DNA of 64,000 bases from Streptomyces sp. NBRC 110028. Lineage in GTDB: Bacteria > Actinomycetota > Actinomycetes > Streptomycetales > Streptomycetaceae. The translations under genes and the position numbers were made by a program. Every line of letters starts with the position of its first letter. Within the stretch, counting starts at the first letter, position 1. The stretch is taken from positions 554,094 to 618,093 of the forward strand of contig NZ_BBUZ01000024.1 of the NCBI RefSeq assembly GCF_001417735.1, given 5' to 3'. This document shows positions 60,282 to 64,000 of this stretch, one piece after another. The notes under the pieces were generated by a model. It was not told the origin of the DNA and made no database searches. It saw nothing but the letters and a program-made list of their open reading frames with translations.

Positions 60282-60956
60282 ATGAGGGTTGCCATTGCCG
60301 GAGCGGGCGCCGTGGGGCGCTCCATCGCGGGCGAGCTGCTGGAGAACGGGCACGAGGTCCTCCTCATCGACAAGGCGCCGACCGCCATCTCGGTGGAGCG
60401 GGTGCCGCAGGCCGAATGGCTGCTGGCCGACGCGTGCGAGATCACCTCGCTGGACGAGGCGGCGCTGCAGCGATGCAACGTGGTCATCGCGGCCACCGGG
60501 GACGACAAGGTCAACCTGGTCGTGTCCCTGCTGGCCAAGACCGAGTACGCGGTGCCGCGGGTGGTCGCCCGGGTCAACAACCCCAAGAACGAGTGGCTGT
60601 TCAACGAGGCGTGGGGCGTCGATGTCGCCGTCTCCACGCCACGGCTGATGTCGGCGCTGGTCGAGGAGGCGGTGAGCGTCGGTGATCTGGTGCGGCTGCT
60701 GCGTTTCAGCCACGGCGACGCGAACCTGGTGGAGCTGACGCTGCCGCCGGAGGCGGCTCTGGTCGGCACCCGGGTCGGCGACGTGGAGTGGCCGGAGGAC
60801 ACCACGCTGGTCACGATCATCCGGGGCACCCGGGTGCTGACGCCGAACAAGGACGACGTCCTGGAGGCGGGCGACGAGTTGCTGTTCGTCGCGGCCCAGG
60901 CGCGCGAGGAGCAGCTGGAGGCGCTGCTGTCGGTCCAGCGCCAGGACGCGGGCTAG
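60282..60956 (+). CDS. RCK (TrkA-type) potassium-transport regulator, CeoC-like
   Basis: The product is 224 residues. RCK_N: VAIAGAGAVGRSIAGELLENGHEVLLIDKAP. RCK_C: HGDANLVELTLPPEAALVGTRVGDVEWPEDTTLVTIIRG. It is probably a partner of the preceding RCK protein in a hetero-oligomer, since two similar but non-identical copies are kept together. The genes are 112 bp apart. A terminator hairpin follows at 60981. Confidence 0.9.
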   Translation: MRVAIAGAGAVGRSIAGELLENGHEVLLIDKAPTAISVERVPQAEWLLADACEITSLDEAALQRCNVVIAATGDDKVNLVVSLLAKTEYAVPRVVARVNNPKNEWLFNEAWGVDVAVSTPRLMSALVEEAVSVGDLVRLLRFSHGDANLVELTLPPEAALVGTRVGDVEWPEDTTLVTIIRGTRVLTPNKDDVLEAGDELLFVAAQAREEQLEALLSVQRQDAG

Positions 60957-60980
60957 CGACGCGGGCTAGCAACGAAGCGA

Positions 60981-61017
60981 AAGCCCCGGGCGTCCCTTCA
61001 CGGGAAGCCCGGGGCTT
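60981..61017. terminator. Bidirectional terminator hairpin
   Basis: AAGCCCCGGGC at 60981-60991 and its perfect complement at 61007-61017 form an 11-bp stem with a 15-nt loop, between the convergent RCK and DUF3159 genes. Confidence 0.8.
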
Positions 61018-61025
61018 CGTGGTGA

Positions 61026-61859
61026 TCAGTGCCGGGGCGGGCGGCGGTCGGCCGACTCGCCGCGGGCCTCGTCCACGATCTGGTCGGTCCACTCCGAGAG
61101 CAGCGGTTCGACGATCCGCTCGGCCTGCGCGGTCTCCCGCTTGGCGCGCTCGCGCTCCCGCTCCGCCTTCTCCTCGGCCTCCATCTCGGCGATGACGTCG
61201 ATCGGCGGCGGGGCCTTGGCGAGGAAGATCCACGTCAGATAGACGCACAGCAGGAACGGCGGAATGCCGAGCGCCACCTTCACCCAGCCGAGCTGGGTGA
61301 CGTCCCCCCACCAGTAGAGCGGGAAGAGGATCGCCGACTTGGCGAGCAGGATCAGCCCCCACGCCCAGGTGGCCCGGGTGTACGCGCGGAACCGGCCGGG
61401 GTTGCGGGTGCGCCAGGAGAGGTTCTCCTTGAGCATCGGCCCGAGCAGCACGCCGATCAGCGGATAGCGGAAGATGGCCGAAAGGACGTACGCGATCGCC
61501 AGGCCGAGCGTGTAGAGCATGCCCGGCAGGTAGAAGTTCTTGGCGTCGCCGGACATCATCGCGAAGATCGCGCCGAACGCGACCCCGAAGACCCCGCTGA
61601 AGGCGTGTTTCAGCGTCTCCTTGCGCGCCAGCCGGGTCAGCCCCAGCAGCACGGTCAGGCCGAGCGCGGCGATCGCGGCCAGGTGGATGTCGCGCTTGAT
61701 GGTGTACAGCAGGACGAACACCAGCCCGGGGACGGTGGTGTCCACCATGCCCCGCACCCCGCCGAACGCCTCCAGGAGCGCGGTGTCCGCCGCCGCCCTG
61801 CTCCGCGCGTCGGCGGCGTCCTGGTGATCGGTCGGGGTCGTCTTGTCATCAGACGTCAC
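61026..61859 (-). CDS. DUF3159 membrane protein
   Basis: The product is 277 residues from GTG 61859. The conserved DUF3159 start FGGVRGMVDTTVPGLVFVLLYT is present, followed by about six transmembrane segments and a charged C-terminal helix (IAEMEAEEKAERERERAKRETAQAE). The function is unknown. In M. tuberculosis the homologue Rv2693c lies beside ceoC and an OB-fold gene, which is the same order as here. It starts 3 bp after the OB-fold gene. Confidence 0.88.
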   Translation of the reverse strand: MTSDDKTTPTDHQDAADARSRAAADTALLEAFGGVRGMVDTTVPGLVFVLLYTIKRDIHLAAIAALGLTVLLGLTRLARKETLKHAFSGVFGVAFGAIFAMMSGDAKNFYLPGMLYTLGLAIAYVLSAIFRYPLIGVLLGPMLKENLSWRTRNPGRFRAYTRATWAWGLILLAKSAILFPLYWWGDVTQLGWVKVALGIPPFLLCVYLTWIFLAKAPPPIDVIAEMEAEEKAERERERAKRETAQAERIVEPLLSEWTDQIVDEARGESADRRPPRH

Positions 61860-61862
61860 CGG

Positions 61863-62273
61863 CTACTCCTGTCCGAGCGGTCGGAGTTCGTACTTCGGAT
61901 TGAACAGCACCCGGCGCCCGTGGCTCATGGAGATCCGGCCGGTGGCGATCAGCTTGCGGCCCGGTTCTATGCCGATGATGGAGCGGCGGCCCAGCCACAC
62001 GACGTCGAGGGCGGCAGTGCCGTCGAACAGCTCTGCCTCCAGCGCGGGCACTCCGGCCCGCGGCCGCAGCGTGACCGTGCGCAGTGTACCCGTCACCTTG
62101 ACGATCTGTCGGTCGCCACAGTCGCCGATCTTCGTGCAGCCCGCGTCCTCCGCGTCCTGCTGCAGCTCGGCGGAGTGCAACTCCTCCTGGGAGCTGGACA
62201 GCCGGTCGATCATCCGCCGGAAGCGGCCGACCGGCTTGTCACGCTTCCCGAGGGGCTGGGGTACGGAACTCAT
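61863..62273 (-). CDS. OB-fold nucleic-acid-binding protein
   Basis: The product is 136 residues from ATG 62273; the open frame upstream is not protein-like. The OB-fold is visible: RQIVKVTGTLRTVTLRPRAGVPALEAELFDGTAALDVVWLGRRSIIGIEPGRKLIATGRI. It belongs to the small family found beside DUF3159 genes (Rv2694c in M. tuberculosis). A nucleic-acid-binding role is inferred from the fold. It is co-transcribed with DUF3159. Confidence 0.85.
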   Translation of the reverse strand: MSSVPQPLGKRDKPVGRFRRMIDRLSSSQEELHSAELQQDAEDAGCTKIGDCGDRQIVKVTGTLRTVTLRPRAGVPALEAELFDGTAALDVVWLGRRSIIGIEPGRKLIATGRISMSHGRRVLFNPKYELRPLGQE

Positions 62274-62300
62274 ACCGTCAGCGTACCGGTGAGCCCCCGC

Positions 62301-62434
62301 CTCACCGCTCGAAGCGGTACCCCATCCCCGGCTCGGTGATACAGCGTCCCCCGGGGGCAACCCCCGGACCTCCGGCCGGACACCCGTTCCACCGCTCACC
62401 GCTCGAAGCGGTACCCCATCCCCGGCTCGGTGAT
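62301..62434. repeat. 40-bp exact direct repeat from the kdpE 3' end
   Basis: The 40-bp sequence at 62301-62340 recurs without change at 62395-62434, offset 94 bp. The second copy is the end of the response-regulator gene (encoding TEPGMGYRFER and stop). The first is a detached copy just downstream, which points to a small tandem duplication. Confidence 0.85.
62351..62367. terminator. Short GC hairpin downstream of the response regulator gene
   Basis: CCGGGGG, loop CAA, then CCCCCGG, lying between the two 40-bp repeat copies and just after the response regulator gene. A 7-bp stem with a 3-nt loop fits a weak terminator for the two-component operon. Confidence 0.5.
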
Positions 62435-63079
62435 GAAGTGCCGCGGATGCGCGGGGTCGTTCTCCAGCTTGCGGCGCAACTGCGCCATATAGACGCGCAG
62501 GTAGTTGGTCTCGGTGCCGTACGACGGTCCCCAGACCTCCTGGAGCAGTTGCTTCTGGCTGACCAGGCGGCCCTCGTTGCGCACCAGCACCTCCAGCAGA
62601 TGCCATTCGGTGGGCGTCAGCCGCACGTCGCGGCCGTCCCGGTGCGCCTTCTTGGCGGCCAGGTCGACACTGAACCCCTCGGTCTGGACGATCACGGCCG
62701 CGTCCGACGGCCCCGACGGCTCGGCGCGCCGCACGGCGGCGCGCAGCCGGGCCAGCAGCTCGTCCATGCCGAACGGCTTGGTGACGTAGTCATCCGCCCC
62801 CGCGTCCAGGGCCTCGACCTTCTCGTCGGAGGTCTGGCGGGCCGAGAGGACGAGGATCGGGACGCGGGTCCAGCCCCGCAACCCCCTGATCACTTCCACT
62901 CCGTCCATATCGGGCAGGCCCAGGTCCAGCACGACCACATCGGGGTGGCGGGTGGCGGCGAGCTTCAGGGCGGTCGCACCGTCCCCGGCGGCGTCGACCT
63001 CGTACTTGCGCGCCTTCAGGTTGATCACGAGGGCCCGTACGATCTGCGGCTCGTCGTCCACCACGAGCACCCGGTTCAT
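62396..63079 (-). CDS. kdpE: OmpR-family response regulator KdpE
   Basis: The product is 227 residues. Receiver: RVLVVDDEPQIVRALVINLKARKYEV, phospho-Asp in VVVLDLGLPDMDGVEVI, Lys in YVTKPFGMDELLARL. Effector: OmpR winged helix with VRLTPTEWHLLEVLVRNEGRLVSQKQLLQEVWG and NYLRVYMAQLRRKLE. The HRDGRDVRLTPTEWHLL and SYGTETNYLRVY segments are those of KdpE. It overlaps the kdpD-like kinase gene (ATGA). It controls high-affinity potassium uptake genes, which are not in this window. Confidence 0.9.
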   Translation of the reverse strand: MNRVLVVDDEPQIVRALVINLKARKYEVDAAGDGATALKLAATRHPDVVVLDLGLPDMDGVEVIRGLRGWTRVPILVLSARQTSDEKVEALDAGADDYVTKPFGMDELLARLRAAVRRAEPSGPSDAAVIVQTEGFSVDLAAKKAHRDGRDVRLTPTEWHLLEVLVRNEGRLVSQKQLLQEVWGPSYGTETNYLRVYMAQLRRKLENDPAHPRHFITEPGMGYRFER

Positions 63080-64000
63080 CTGACGGCCTGCCTTTCCGTT
63101 GTGCCGTGTGGGTCGTGCGCCGGGCTGCCGGGGGCGGCCCGCAGGGTCAGCACCATGGTCATCCCGCCTCCCGGCGTGTCCTCGGCGGCCAGCGATCCGC
63201 CCATCGTCTCCACGAAGCCGCGGGCGACGGCGAGTCCGAGACCGACCCCGGAGCCGCGCGGGGCGTCCCCGTAGCGCTGGAAGGGTTCGAAGATACGGTC
63301 CTTCGCGGCGTCCGGCACACCGGGGCCCCGGTCGGCGACGCGCAACTCGACCCGCTCGCCGAGGGCGCTGGCGGAGACCAGCACGGGCCGGTCCCGCGGG
63401 CTGTACTTCACCGCGTTCTCGACGATGTTGGCGACGCTGCGCTCCAGCAGCCCCGGGTCGACCTCGACCATCGGCAGGTCCTCGGGGATCTCCAGGGTGA
63501 CGTCGCTCTCGGGCACGCCGACGAGCGCCATCGGCACCACCTCGTCCAGGTCGATCTCCCGGATGAGGGGGGCGACGGTGCCGGTCTGCAGCCGGGACAT
63601 GTCGAGCAGGTTGCCGACCAGGTGGTCGAGGCGGTCGGCGCCGTCCTCGATGCCCGCCAGCAGCTCGGCCTCGTCCTCCGCCGACCAGGCCACGTCGTCC
63701 GCGCGCAGGGACGACACGGCCGCCTTGATGGCCGCGAGCGGGGTGCGCAGATCGTGGCTGACGGCGGCGAGCAGGGCGGTGCGGATGCGGTTGCCCTCGG
63801 CCAGCCCGCGGGCCCGCTCCGCCTCCCCCACCAGCCGCTGCCGGTCCAGCACGACGGCGGCCTGGGCGGCGAAGGCGGCCAGCACCCGGCGGTCCTCGGC
63901 GGGCAGTACCCGGCCGGACAGCGCGAGCGCCATGTGGTCGCCGACCGGCATGTCCACGTCCGCGTCCTCGGGCCGCTCCGGCGGGGTTGCGCCCGCGGTG
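63076..64000 (-). CDS. kdpD: Sensor histidine kinase KdpD, C-terminal part (runs off the window)
   Basis: The frame is open to the window edge, so the gene start and the large N-terminal KdpD/USP region are outside. The visible part has the end of a GAF-like domain (LAAFAAQAAVVLDRQRLVGEAERARGLAEGN), the H-box AVSHDLRTPLAAIKAAVSSL with the phospho-His, and the HATPase motifs ENAVKYSPRD, VADRGPGVPDAAKDRIFEPFQR and GSGVGLGLAVARGFVE. It phosphorylates KdpE. The length and sequence match KdpD kinases. Confidence 0.88.
   Translation of the reverse strand, partial: TAGATPPERPEDADVDMPVGDHMALALSGRVLPAEDRRVLAAFAAQAAVVLDRQRLVGEAERARGLAEGNRIRTALLAAVSHDLRTPLAAIKAAVSSLRADDVAWSAEDEAELLAGIEDGADRLDHLVGNLLDMSRLQTGTVAPLIREIDLDEVVPMALVGVPESDVTLEIPEDLPMVEVDPGLLERSVANIVENAVKYSPRDRPVLVSASALGERVELRVADRGPGVPDAAKDRIFEPFQRYGDAPRGSGVGLGLAVARGFVETMGGSLAAEDTPGGGMTMVLTLRAAPGSPAHDPHGTTERQAVR

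Noticed and set aside
1-64000. tRNA, rRNA or classical riboswitch
   Set aside because: No cloverleaf, rRNA segment or known riboswitch core was recognised by eye; a search with covariance models would be decisive.

Overview
The window is very GC-rich, the genes are densely packed with GC-rich third codon positions, and GTG starts and ATGA stop/start overlaps are frequent. The gene families (conservon, CYP157-like P450, PaaX, RCK pair, DUF3159, Hen1/Pnkp) point to a Streptomyces or close relative. No rRNA, tRNA or CRISPR array was recognised.

Layout. 1-5.2 kb is a decayed accessory stretch: a PIN-domain remnant, a small membrane-anchored protein, a 2-3 TM protein divergent from a DUF4062 (TIR-like) gene that carries one in-frame amber codon, a multiply frameshifted gene and the remains of an IS1380-type transposase. 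5.2-12.5 kb is an envelope/secretion region: a small secreted protein, a Cys-containing anchored protein, a frameshifted N-terminal paralogue, the relic of a MacB-like ABC exporter, a 1350-residue secreted protein (transglycosylase-like, golvesin-like and SGNH-hydrolase parts) and a membrane protein with one canonical EF-hand loop. 13.3-14.9 kb holds a beta-lactamase-fold hydrolase and an ArsR-type regulator with an 18-bp palindromic operator.

14.9-26.4 kb is a 2-aminobenzoate (anthranilate) CoA-dependent catabolic cluster: RidA-like protein, acyl-CoA dehydrogenase, CoA ligase, PaaX repressor, fused anthraniloyl-CoA monooxygenase/reductase and enoyl-CoA hydratase. Two insertions interrupt it: a TnpB-type gene with an altered RuvC-III motif and a strongly structured 3' end, and a P450-ferredoxin-TetR cassette. 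The two main catabolic promoters share a GTGAC-N4-GTCAC-type site.

26.6-36.2 kb holds an anti-sigma-type ATPase, arginine deiminase and ornithine carbamoyltransferase, an uncharacterised STAND-like protein with a membrane partner, a Crp/Fnr regulator and a divergent MFS/GlxA pair. 36.3-40.5 kb is the bacterial RNA-repair pair Hen1-Pnkp. 40.5-49.8 kb is mixed: homocysteine methyltransferase, LLM oxidoreductase, MazG-like protein, AAA ATPase, MmpS-like lipoprotein, WYL regulator, frameshifted MFS gene and ATPase-DUF234 protein.

50-64 kb has the gene order of the Mycobacterium tuberculosis Rv2689c-Rv2694c block (TRAM methyltransferase, APC transporter, CeoB, CeoC, DUF3159, OB-fold), followed by kdpE and the 3' part of kdpD. 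Here a conservon (cvnA-D) with two P450 genes sits between the transporter and the CeoB homologue. One of these P450s lacks the ExxR motif.
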